NCBI GenBank assembly: GCA_940671915.1
Contig: CALNVZ010000641.1
Location: 8,342,779-8,406,778, forward strand
Direction of reading: 5' to 3'
Source: Paracentrotus lividus
Lineage: Eukaryota; Echinodermata; Echinoidea; Camarodonta; Echinidae
DNA: 64,000 nt
In this document: positions 1-12,400 of the stretch, piece by piece
How the letters are laid out: each line of letters begins with the position of its first letter
Numbering within the stretch: position 1 is the stretch's first letter
The notes under the pieces: model-generated
Told to the model about the DNA's origin: nothing
Databases searched by the model: none
Seen by the model: the letters and a program-made list of their open reading frames with translations, nothing else
Position numbers and translations under genes: made by a program

Positions 1-164
1 TGCCTTGGTCTCCTGGAATCTATGCTGAACGAACACATTGAGATAGGAGGAGAGCTTCATATAGAACGTCTCTTTCTATTCTGTCTCATCTGGACGTTTG
101 GTGGTCTCCTGGAAGGTTCAGACAGGAAGGGATTCAGTGACCTCCTACGTACTCTCACATCAGC
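1..164 (+). CDS. Dynein exon E1 (partial), end of AAA2 / AAA2-AAA3 linker
   Basis: Frame 1 from base 1. It encodes HIERLFLFCLIWTFGGLLEG and then RKGFSDLLRTL, matching the dynein pattern fLFslvWsvG...R..F..flr before AAA3. It ends in phase 2 at a GTAAGT donor (165). The upstream part of the exon is outside the window. Confidence 0.85.
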
Positions 165-3100
165 GTAAGTATCACTCAGTTTTTAGAATGATTTTAATAA
201 ATGATTGCTTTATGCTACCTGACTGCTTAGAAAGTAATTAAATGCCTTTAACCTGTTGGAGACGAGCTCATTTGGCTATAACACACATTTCCCATAGACC
301 TCAGCCCGAATATATTCGGGCTCAGTCCCCAACGGGTTAAGTAAGTTACTATGGCACCTAAGGTTTTTTTAATGCCTTTACAAAGAGCATGAGGGCATCA
401 AGTTGATTTTCGGCTAGGAATATCCCTATCATGCTTACAGCTTATCATGCTTACTGGATACAATAACAACAGTGGCCTGTTTCAGATCCATTCTTAGTGC
501 TGCAGCTGTAGCATGGCTGCTAGTTTGCCTTCCTGCCTAGTACCCAATCACCTCAACTGGACATTTGTAGATCAATATAGTACCAAAGGGTGATAAGGAA
601 TTGCAGAGATGAGAGTCTGTATTTTGTTATCAACAGCCTGGCAAAATGTTAATATTAAATAACTTTCTGTAGGTCATGATTTCAAGTATATTTTATTGTG
701 AATTCTTTCTTTCTTACTACCAGCCTGCCTGACTATGATCATGATATATCAGTGTTTGACTACTATGTTGATGAGTCAGGTGAATGGGATCCTTGGATCT
801 CTAAGGTACCTGATGTGGCATACACAGACACTAGGGATCTACTGGGTGAAGTGCTTGTTGATACAGTTGATACCGTGAGTACTAAGTCAGTTAAATCTCT
901 TCTTAATTAATTCTTAATGGGAGGTTCACTCTAATATTAAGTTGTTAGAATAAAGAGAGTAGGGTCCTTGGATCTCTAAGGTACCCGATGTGGCATACAT
1001 AGATACTAGGGATCTACCGGGTGAAGTGCTTGTTGATACAGTTGATACCTTGAGTATAGATGAATTCGGTTTGGATGATGTTTTGCCTTGTGGCGGTCTG
1101 TAAGTGAGGTTAATTCAGTTTCTTGTTAATTAATTCTTAACGGGAGGTTTGCCCTGAATTTAAGTTGATAGAATCTAGAGAATAGGGTCCTTGGATCTCT
1201 AAAGTACCTGATGTGGCATACACAGATGCAAGAGATCTCCTGTGTGAAGTGCTTGTCGATACAGTTGATACAGTGAGTATTAGCTTGTTAACTAATCAAA
1301 TTCAAATTACCTATGGTGAGAAGTGCCCTGTAATTTAATTATCATCAATTGCAAATTTGAAATGAATATTTTGATTGCTTCAGAGTGATACTTATATGCG
1401 AGAGTTAAATGCAAAAAGGACCCTGATTGGCTAGTATCAATTTGCTATTAACTTGAAGTCTTTATGTTACAGCTAGGGCACAGGATAAATCACCTGTTAT
1501 GTAATACACTATTATGTAGGAAATACATGCATACATAATTTGCTGTTGCTGTGTAGTATAAGTGCATTGCAGGCTTGAATTTCTTTAATAAAAAAAGAAT
1601 GTCCTGAGTTATTCTTAAGATTACATTGAGACGTTCTAGTGCCAGGATATGAAACCACTTAAATAAATACATTTCTTATAATGGTGCCATGCTAAGAAAC
1701 TCTGAAACCAAAATTTGTTCTGGATTTCTGATATAATAACTTTTTGAATTGATACAAAGTGAAATGAAATGATTTGATTCATTTTTAATCCTGTTAGATC
1801 CGTACCCGAGTGCTCTTAGAGTTTGCTAATCTAACCAACATGCATGTGATGCTACTGGGACCACCAGGTTGTGGCAAGACAGCTATGATCAATGATTTCA
1901 TCAATACATTAGGTGAGTTATGAGGCTGTGTGTGTTAGAGAGTGATATTGAAAGAGGATGGTATTAGATCCATACACAATGCTAACTTAAAGTTTGCCAA
2001 TCTTACAATAACCTATCTAGTGACATTGTAATATTGATGCTCTTACCCTGTTCGAACTTATCTTGCTACTCAGTACAGATTTTCTTTGACCCCCACAAGA
2101 AAAGAAATGAAAGCAAAGGAATGTAAATATTAAATTTGGAGGGGAAACGTTTTTTGATTTTTTGAATCTTTAATGTTTCATGTGTGCTCTGTAAAACAAA
2201 ACAAAACAAAACAAAAGTAAAAACGATTAGGGGAAAGTATTTTAAAAATGGTCATTTTGCCGATATCCTTGACTCTTTTCTGGTGATTTGTGTCTCATTT
2301 TGGCACACATGATACAATTGTTTTTAATATTGTGTGCTTGTATTATAGATTCCAGCAACCAGATCACCAAGAGACTGGTGTTCTCAGGAGCATCCACAGC
2401 TTCACAACTGCAGCAGTTCATTGAGACTAATATACATCACAGACAAGGTTAGAAAAATCATTACCAGTCCACATACTGTAGGAGCTGAGATTTTTGTGAG
2501 GGTTTTATTTTTGTTGAAAATTTCCACTTTGATATTGGGCTGCATTTTTACTTGGGGAAAACTCAAGATTTACTGTAGATACTACATTATGATGACATGA
2601 AAAAGCTGTTTTCCCAAACTTTTTTATCTTCAGAAAATTGAATCTGACACATGAGAGAGGGTTTGGTTTAGAGTAATTTAAAGCAAAAAATGTAAAAAAA
2701 AAAAAAAAATTGTCAGATACTGCATTTTTCTAATGATTTAGAGGGATAGAGGTGTATATAAAATTAAAATTCTAAAAAATGCATTCATTATTATATGATA
2801 TTTGTAATAGGTGTAATAGTCATAATGTCAAATAGATATTATCCAACTTGTCACTTTTAGCTGGTTTGCACAAAGCTTTGACTATATTTTTGTCATTTTG
2901 TTATTTAATGTTTTGTATATTATGTTTCAGTAATCTTTTAAAAAAACATTGTACAAGAATGATTACAAAACTACATTATATAATTGGTACTAAGTAAGCT
3001 AACATTCAAGTTGACAATTGTGTTTCAGGTTTTGTGTATGGTGCCCGTGACACAAAGCGATTCCAGCTCTTTGTAGACGACATCAACCTACCACCCTGCG

Positions 3101-3431
3101 ATGAGCACGGTGTGCAGCGCTGTAACGAGCTTCTACGACAGCTCCTTGATGAACGCCTTCTGATCACACTGCAGAAACCATTTGAATGGAGAACCATTGA
3201 GGACCTGGTAGTACTGTCTGCTTGCACTATGAACAACTATCCAAGCTCTAGTAGCAGAAAGATACCTGATAGGCTACTGGTGAGATGGGGATGGGGATGA
3301 GGATGGTGGTGATAGGGACGATGATGGTGATGATGGATAAGTTGATGGTGGCGACAATAATGTTGGTGATAGTGATTAAGATGATGATTATGATGACGAG
3401 GATGATTGTGATGGTGATAATGATAGTGATA

Positions 3432-3463
<32 letters not shown>

Positions 3464-6400
3464 GATATTGGTGGTGGTGGTGATGATGGTATTGATGGTG
3501 TTAATGATGATGATTGTGATAATGATAGTGACAATGATGATGATGATGATTATGATGATGATGATTGTGATAGTGAGAATGATAGTGATAATAATGATGT
3601 TGATGATTTAGGTGGTGATGGTGATGATGATGGTGCTGATGATAATGATACTGGTGATGGTTATAATGATGGTGATGGTGATAGTGGTGATAGTAATGAC
3701 GGTGATGATGATGGTGATGGTGATGATTGTGATGTTGATGGTGGTGGTGGTGATGATGATGATATTTGTGATAGTGATAGTGACAATGATGATGATGATG
3801 ATGATGGTGATGATATTGGTGATGATGATGGTGATGATGGTGATGGTGATGATGATGATGATGATGAGATTGGTGATGATGATGGTGATGATGATGAATA
3901 TATTGGTGATGATGAAGATGATGATGATGATGATGATGATGGTGATGTTGATGAGGATTATGATGATGGTGAAATTGGTGATGGTGATATTGGTGATGGT
4001 GGTGATGATGATTATGATGATAATGGTGTTGATGGTGGTAATAGTGATGATTGTGATATTAGTGATGATGGTGGTGATGATGGTAATGATGATTATGATG
4101 ATAATGGTGTTGATGGTGGTAATAGTGATGATTGTGATATTAGTGATGATGGTGGTGATGATAATGATGTTGATGGTGATGATGGTAATGATTATGATGG
4201 TGTTGATGGTGGTAATAGTGATGATTGTGAAATTAGTAAAGATGGTGGTGATGATAATGATGTTGATGGTGATGACGGTAATGATGATAATGATTATGAT
4301 GGTGATGATAATGATAATGATTATGATGATGATAATCTTAGCGATGCTGCTGATGATAATGAAAGTGATAATGATAAGGAGAATGATGACGATAATGAAA
4401 AAAAATGATGGCGATGAATGTGATGATAATGATGGTGATGGTGATGGTGATGATGCTTATGTCGTGATAATGGTGATGGTGATCAAAGAAGAGGATGATT
4501 TTCTCTATTTTAAAGTTTGTTAGACATGAAGTGTTTGCTTTATGATTATCTTACATTGTATATCTAAATCTCCAATTCCCTCAAATCCCCTCATAGCGTC
4601 ACTTTGTATTGATACACCTACCTGAGCCCAAAGACGGCGCACTAAGCAGCATCGTAGACGCTGTCCTGGACGGTAACATGACCAAACAGAATGGTCAGTC
4701 TTTAGCCCAGGAGCTTCAGGATGCTATCGTCAATGCCTCCTGCAAGCTGCTGACATCGGTTCAGAAGGTCTTACGTCCGACTCCCATGCCAGGCAGATTC
4801 CATTACATGTTCACACTCAGGGATATCTCAAAGGCTTTCCAGGTTAGTCGCATTAAGTAGTCAATCAGTTGGTCATGTGGTGAGCTCTATTAGTCAGTCA
4901 GTAAGTCATCCAGTTGTTTTTATCAGTTTGTCAGTCCATCAGATACTAAGTCAGCAGTTCTTAAGTCATCTACATGTAGTTAAGTGCATTAAATAGTCAA
5001 TTAAAAGTAGTCAAATATTAAAGCAGTTAGTTATTGAGACAAAGACTTATTTGATTAGTCCATTAATTGATCAGTCATTCGGTTTGCCAACCACGTAGAC
5101 ACTTGTCCAAGCAATCAGTTGGTAATCACAAAATTGTCAATAGATCAATGTATCTGTCAGATATTCAGGAGATAATTAGATATTGAGAATAGATCATTTG
5201 ATTGGTAAAAAATTAAAAATAAAATGCATCAGACAATATCATAAAAAACAAGTAATCCCCCCCCCCAAAAAAAAACAAAATTATTATGTTGTGGACATGT
5301 TTCTCTATAACAGTGTCTAATGAGACTATCAGAAGAAGCCAGGGGTGAAATCAACATGGTGGCATCACTATGGCGACATGAGGTTCAGAGAATCATGCGT
5401 GACCGTCTGTGCAGGACATCAGATATCAACTGGTTTGATAAAAACCTGGATGAAATCTGCAAAGCGGTAAGTTATAATATTCTCATTCCATTCTTTTTTT
5501 CTTTTATTTATTCACCATGTAAAATAACAATTTCCGTTGAGGAAAAACAAAGGTTTACATTAGTATTATTCTACATGTATATTATGTAGTAGGAACAATG
5601 CATAAAAAGAGTTGTTTGAAGGGCAAAGCCCCTTCAGAAGTGGATAATAATTTCATAAATATAAAACATGGCTTTAAATAAAGCATTCTTTTGTTACGAT
5701 TATAGGCTAAAGAAACAACAAAAACAACAAAAAATGTAAGATATAATAAGTGAAGTTATAAATGTGATGCAGAAGAAAAAGTGAAGTAGTCGGTTGATTC
5801 TATTAATAGTTTACTCAGAATTCACATTTTGGTTATTACGTGACTGTATACATTTCATGAAAGTAGAGATGACTACTTTCCAAAGATATCAAAATCTTGT
5901 AGCTTACTTCTGTATTACAAAGTTAAAAATTATCAAATTTGGGAAAGTAATGCAGAAAAACCTGCTTCTTCTGCCATTGTGATTTGTTGTCCGACCTGTA
6001 TTTATGAATTATTGCTGGTTTTCAGGTGGTCACTATACATTTTGTATTATACATGAAAATTTAAGTAACTGATCTTTTTTTTTTGGTACCATTTTTTGCC
6101 CATGCCATAAATCATCATTCCAAACAAAATCAGATCTACATACACATACATGTAGTAATCACAATGAATTAATTTGACTTATTCTTATTTGTTAAAAAAA
6201 AATTGTTTTCACACCTTCATGACTTAATTTAAAGGAATCTACATTGTTGTTGTATATTGTTTTATTTTGTAGGAGATGCCTCAGGCTGAGGAAGATGAAG
6301 CTCTCTTTGAGCATTTTGTGACATTCCCCATCGAGCACAGAGGATACCAGAGACCAGTCACATCCATGTCACAGAAAACTGTTAGGGTGAGTCTTTCTTG

Positions 6401-9400
6401 AAGCTTTAACATCCTCAAGTGCTTTTCTTATCTCTGACCTGCCTGCCTTGGTCCTACAATTGATCTTTTTACTGAAAACGTACAGTACGGTCTGAGATCA
6501 ACATCACTGTGGGCATTACCTCTTGGTTAGCTACCTAAGTCCTTATGACTCTTGTAAAAGGGGAAATTTTTGTGTAGCTAAATTTTTTGCGCTGACGGAT
6601 CAGAAAATACGTTCGCATGATTTTAATTTATGTAGTAAAGCTGTCCACTCTATAACATTGGTCGTATTATATTTTTGCATCTTTCTATTTACATTAACAA
6701 ATGAACAAATCATCCTGCACTGAATGAAATACTAATGTAATGATAATGGAAATATTCACCTTTGCTTCACTGAATAGTACGTTAACCTTCAAATTGTAAG
6801 TTCAAAACCACATATGTCAAGCAAAAAATAGTCCTTACATTAGATACATACAAGCGTTACAGCAATGAGAAATTTAATTAGATTGCTAACCCTTTGACCA
6901 AAAGAATTTTAGCTATCTCTTAGAATAGTGAAAGCTACAAATTTACCACACCCTAGTGAGGTACCGGTTGGAAGAAATTCCTTGAATACTTTGGGTAGTT
7001 GCCAGAGTGCATAGAGACTTAATTGTAATTTGCATTATACTTATAAAAACTGAGTATTATTATTATTGTTGTTGTTGTTTGATTTCCCCATAGGTTATCC
7101 TTCAGCCTGTATGCAACCTAGAGCTGGTTCATAAATGTATCTTATCTCATCTGACCCGTTACAATGAAGAGTTTGGTAACGTCACCCTCAATATCATGCT
7201 CTCTGATGATGTCATCTATCATGTGATCCGCATGCATCGTGTTCTTAGCTTCCATCATGGGTAAGAACAACCATCATTTAATTGAACTGAATTGAATTGA
7301 ATATATTTATTGTCCATATTGGAAATTCTTTGTACATCGGTTTCCTCCTCCTCCTCCTTGTTTTTCTCTCTCAATCTAAAGGGCTAGAATGGCTAAACTT
7401 GATATTAGCAATTTTTTTCGACCTACGTACTGCTGGATTTTTGCCACACGCTATGGTAGCAATTCTTAAATTGGGGAAATGTAAATTTTAATTTGGGGGC
7501 ATAATTGTAGTACTCTGTCCCCTGAATCAACGACATGTGCAGGTCAACTTAAATATATGAATCATAGAATTATACAATGTTATTATTCTCCCTTTTCTCC
7601 TCTACCGTCAGTGGTAGCGTAATATTAGTCTGTGCTATTGGTAGTCACTTGACTACCCTAGTCAACCTAGCTCTCCATGTGGCTGACATGCCTTTACATG
7701 AATGATAAAATGTGACTTGTTATTCCTTTTCTTTCCTACGCCTTCGGTGTTAGCATGATGTTATTTGGAGCAATCTGCAGTCATTTGACTACCGTAGTCA
7801 ACCTAACTCTATATGTAGCTGACATATCTACATATGCAATGAATCATGCAATATTATTAATCTCTCTCTCCATTGGTAGCGTGATGTTAGTCGGAGCAAT
7901 CGGTAGTCACTTGACTATGCTAAAAAGCTCACACTGTATCTTGTAGCTGATTCTAGATTTCTGCAATGTAATTAGTTTGTAATTTTCATTTCCCCCCTTT
8001 TTCAGTGGTAGCATGATGTTAGTTGGAGCGATTGGTAGTCACTTGACTACCTTAGTCAACTTGGCCCTTCATGTAGCTGACATGCCTATTCATCCCATGG
8101 ATACAACCAAAGCTAATACATTCTTTGATGGTCTACGTTCAGCAGTCAGACTGTCTGGTACAGAGGGAAAGATGCTCACTCTTATGTTCACGGTAAGGGG
8201 TCATTTAAACTCCTCTCTCTTCTCAAAAATTCTTTCTATACTGTGGGTTTCAAAAACGAACATACATCTCTGAATGCCTTAGATCTGATGTGTGAAATTC
8301 CAGGTGGTTTACATTCCATTTGGGTTCTCAATATGCAAATTGAATTTCTTTGCTGTTTGTTCCTTTGAACTATTTCTGTAATTTTTCTGCCAAGAAACAT
8401 ATGAAGCACTACATGTATATTACAAATGTTTATTATAGTTAAAATATTATCCATTGATAATTTTTAAGTTCATGACTTCAAAATTCACTTGTTTTTGGCA
8501 GATGTGTAGTAATTAACTTAATTTGATGAGTCTGCACCTTTGAATGTTTTCAACAGAAATATGGTGCAATATAAATGCTGTGGATCATCATCATCATTAT
8601 CATGACTAAGAAACAGATAAACATAGACATATTCATATGAAGCACTAATAACTTATTAATTTATATATATTTTTTATAGGGTCGCGACCTGAAGGAGGAC
8701 GTGTACCTGGATGCAATCAACAGCATCTTGATATGTGGGGAATACCCTCCTTTATTCTCTAATGATGAACTTGATGGACTTCTTCAGGTCAGTCTTATAA
8801 TCAACCACTATTCCCAGGTCCTTTGTTATGTTTATTTGTTATTTTTTGTTATCCAATTTGCCAATTCCCTTGAGTGTGCTAAATAATTTCCAATTCATTT
8901 ATCAGACTGATTTACATTGTACCTTGACTTCCATTTTATTTGTTTTGTCAATTGAAACTTAAAATAAAGTGAAGTTCAATAAGCTATTGAAACTAGGTTA
9001 TTACTTTAACCTGTTGGAGACTGAGCTAATTTGGCTATAACACACATTTCCCATGGACCCCAGCCCGAATATATTCGGGCTCAGTCCTCAATGGGTTAAA
9101 TGACTTATAATACAAAGTAGATTACTGGATAATTTTATGGGGAACTGTATTAGTTTAAAAAAAACAACTAAATAGTTTATGATTCGAAAATTTAGATATA
9201 TATATTAGTTAAAGCCAATATACTCTAGTAATTGTAATGTTGTGTTATTGTCTAATATCAATATTTGAATTGAGGATAAAAGATTCAACTACATCACCAT
9301 ACTCACTGTCTTGTTTACATTTGACATGTTTCATTTCTAGGCTCTGACCCCAGCAATGAAGAGACGCTATCCTAATGTCCTGGTTGACCCCATGAAATTC

Positions 9401-12400
9401 TTTGTGTCAAGGGTCAAGACTAATTTGCATATCATCTTGTGCTTGCCACCTACACACAGACTACTGAGGATTGCTCCAAGGTAGGAATTATTATGATAAT
9501 GTTAAATTTTGTGAGACATTGGGTCAGATGCATAAAAAGTAGCAATTGCTTTTGCTAGGCTTCAGCTTGATTCCGTATGCATAAAAATGAGCAGTTGCTT
9601 GCAAGCAAAAACTTTTGCTAGTAAGCTAAAGCAATGGCTAATTGCCTGCCAGCATTTGCTTGACGATTCAGCAATTGCTAAAAAGTGTATGCATAAAGCA
9701 AACATTTTGCTTGTGCGCTCAGGCATTTGCTCGTGTTTTTACAAGCTCCTTCATAGCAGCTTGAACGTTTGCTTGATCAAGACGTTCACGGTTAATCATC
9801 ATGTTGATGCACTTGAGAGAGAAACCTAAGGTGTACAGGAACAGAATTAATCGAGAAGAAATTACTCCAGAGATCCATCGGAAGCTTTTTCGTTTCGATA
9901 AAGAGAATGTGGAATGGATGGCTCAGAGATTCTTACCTGAACACGATGAAACAAGGGGAGGATGTATTACACCGGTGCAGAGTATGGAAGCAACGCTCCA
10001 CTACCTGGCGGACCCAGGGTTCCAGACATCAGTGGGGGGAGTGTTGGGGATTAGCCAGGCTCCTGTTTCTCGACATGTAGCAAAAAACATCGACATCCTC
10101 GCAGCGGAACACCCTGCATGGATCAAATTCCCCACTTCAAACGCAGAAGTAACACGTGCGAAGATAGATGGGCTGCAAAACTAGGTTTTCCCTTCACCAT
10201 GGTGCGATTGACTGCACCCACATCCGGATTAATAAACCGCACGGCACTTTGGGGATGAGTTTATTAACCGAAAGAACTTCCCACCTTCAACGTCCAGGCT
10301 ACCTGCGACGAGAGCCACAATTTCACCAGTATTGATGTCGGTTGGCCCCGGATCCGTTCATGATTCCAGGGTTTTTCAAACGTCAGAGCTATGCCATGTT
10401 GTTTCGAGAAATTATGCATGCGGCTTTCTGCTAGGGGACTCTGGGTAGGAATTGCTCCTTACATGATGACACCATTCTCTGATCCAGACACGCCGGTAAA
10501 GCGTTTCTTCAACAGGGCTCACACAAGAAACCGTGTTGTTATCGAACAGGCCTTGGGCAACTGAAGCAAAGATTCCCATCCTCAGGTACGGGATTCGCCT
10601 AATGCTCGAGAATATCCCAAAGTGCATCACAACATGCTTCGTACTTCATAACGTGGCACGCTTCCTCCACGACCCAGACGACTTTGACGATGGCGAGGGT
10701 GATGAATTTGACGACGATGACAACGATGATGAGGCATATCAACCTCCTCGCAACATGCGTCAACTAGGACAACTGAAGCGTGATGAAATCGCTAATTTCA
10801 CTCTTCGAGAGACATGACCAGTAAATGACATTCATCTAATAAACTCAACTATCAGTAAAATAAAGACAAGCAGATATTTTGTTATTCATTTTATGATGAC
10901 TTTAATTTTTCTGCTACATTTCCTTGCAATTATGTTTTGGTGGTATGTATAGAGAGAAATACAGATAAACGAATTATAGATTGTGCTTTAAAGACGCCTT
11001 ATCAAGAATCTGTTGGATTTTTTGTTGTTTCATGTTAAAAGTAGAGATATATGTAATCAGTTACTCAAATGTCATGACTTGGATCTTCAGCATGGTCCAC
11101 TCCCTGGCTTTGCTTCAAGACGCCTGAATCTTCATGCGTGTAAACTTCAAGCTGCTCTAGGAGAACCAACCTTTGCAGCTCCGCCGTTGACAGAACTACG
11201 GTTTCCTCTGTTTCACCTGCAATACCTTCCTCTTGGGGCCCTTGACAGGACCAAACTTGGGTGATGGTGGACTTGAATTCTGTGAAAATAAAGTTACAGT
11301 ATGTGTAATATTTTACATATCATATTCATGAAAACACTAAAAAAAAAAATTAAAAAAAATGCAAGATCATAAAAAAATATAAAATGCATTTTGTTTGATT
11401 TATTATTTGTCCTGTTTTAATTAAATTAAGCTTCCATGTAGCTTGAAATGATAGTGGTATGATAGTGTGTGATAAATGTGACATTAAAAGTATAAATTTG
11501 CAATAAAATCAATGATTTTAACCTACCCTTGGAGAAGGTGCACTGGATGACGCTTGGCTCGAACATGCTGAACCAGAAGTCGTCCCGATGGAAAAACCAG
11601 CCGAAATGGAGTAGGGCATTTTTGTTACAACCGGGTTCTCATCTCCCATCATGATACCGTACAACTCTTTTTCCCAGGAATTGAGAGTAATCTTCCGATT
11701 GCCCGTTTGGTTAGCGTCTGTCTTCTTTTTTACAGATACATGTACCTTCATGTTTGATATTTTTTTCATGATTTGCTTTTCATCCATGTTTTTGCCGATT
11801 TTAGTCATGATGATGGTTTTCGCTTCCTGTATTGCTCTCATTTTCTTCTCTTTTGCCAACGGCAGCTGACTTTTTTCCATCAATACTGGGAAGTCTTTGA
11901 TTATCTGCACCAAAAGTGTGCTGAAATCTTGTCACTAGAATCTTCTGACGCCATGTCAAAATCACAGAATATCCACTTTACACGTATGTTATTTCTACAC
12001 GAACAGTAGCCTACTTGTACTATACACTTTTCTTATGGGTAAGTGAAAAGTGGATGCAAACAGTTAGGAATTTATTAATTGGAAGCAGGTTACATGAATA
12101 GTTGGATACCACATCTAAGAAAAAGAATGTTACATGAGAGATGTGGGATATGTTGCTATGTCAGGAATTCATTTGCATACGAGTCTCGCCTTTGGTCTGT
12201 GAGTCGTGTTCGCATCAGCATGACGTCGCTATTGTTGAATCCGCTAGCAATCGCTAGCTTAAGGCAAGCAAAGGGTTTAAGCACTAGCAAAAGATTATGC
12301 ATACGAACTTAAGGAATTGCTTTGGCTTGATCTTTTCCTTGACTATCAATTGCTTTTGCTAGAAGCATTTGCTTTTAAGGAATTGCTACTTTTTATGCAT

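Noticed and set aside
3285-4523. Long Met/Val/Ile-rich open frames across the GAT array
   Set aside because: They are direct readings of an imperfect GAT/GGT trinucleotide repeat within an intron; every frame is open because stops are rare in the unit.
11013-11264. Plus-strand frame inside Harbinger
   Set aside because: Shadow of the minus-strand Myb/SANT-like second exon, which carries the recognisable motif.
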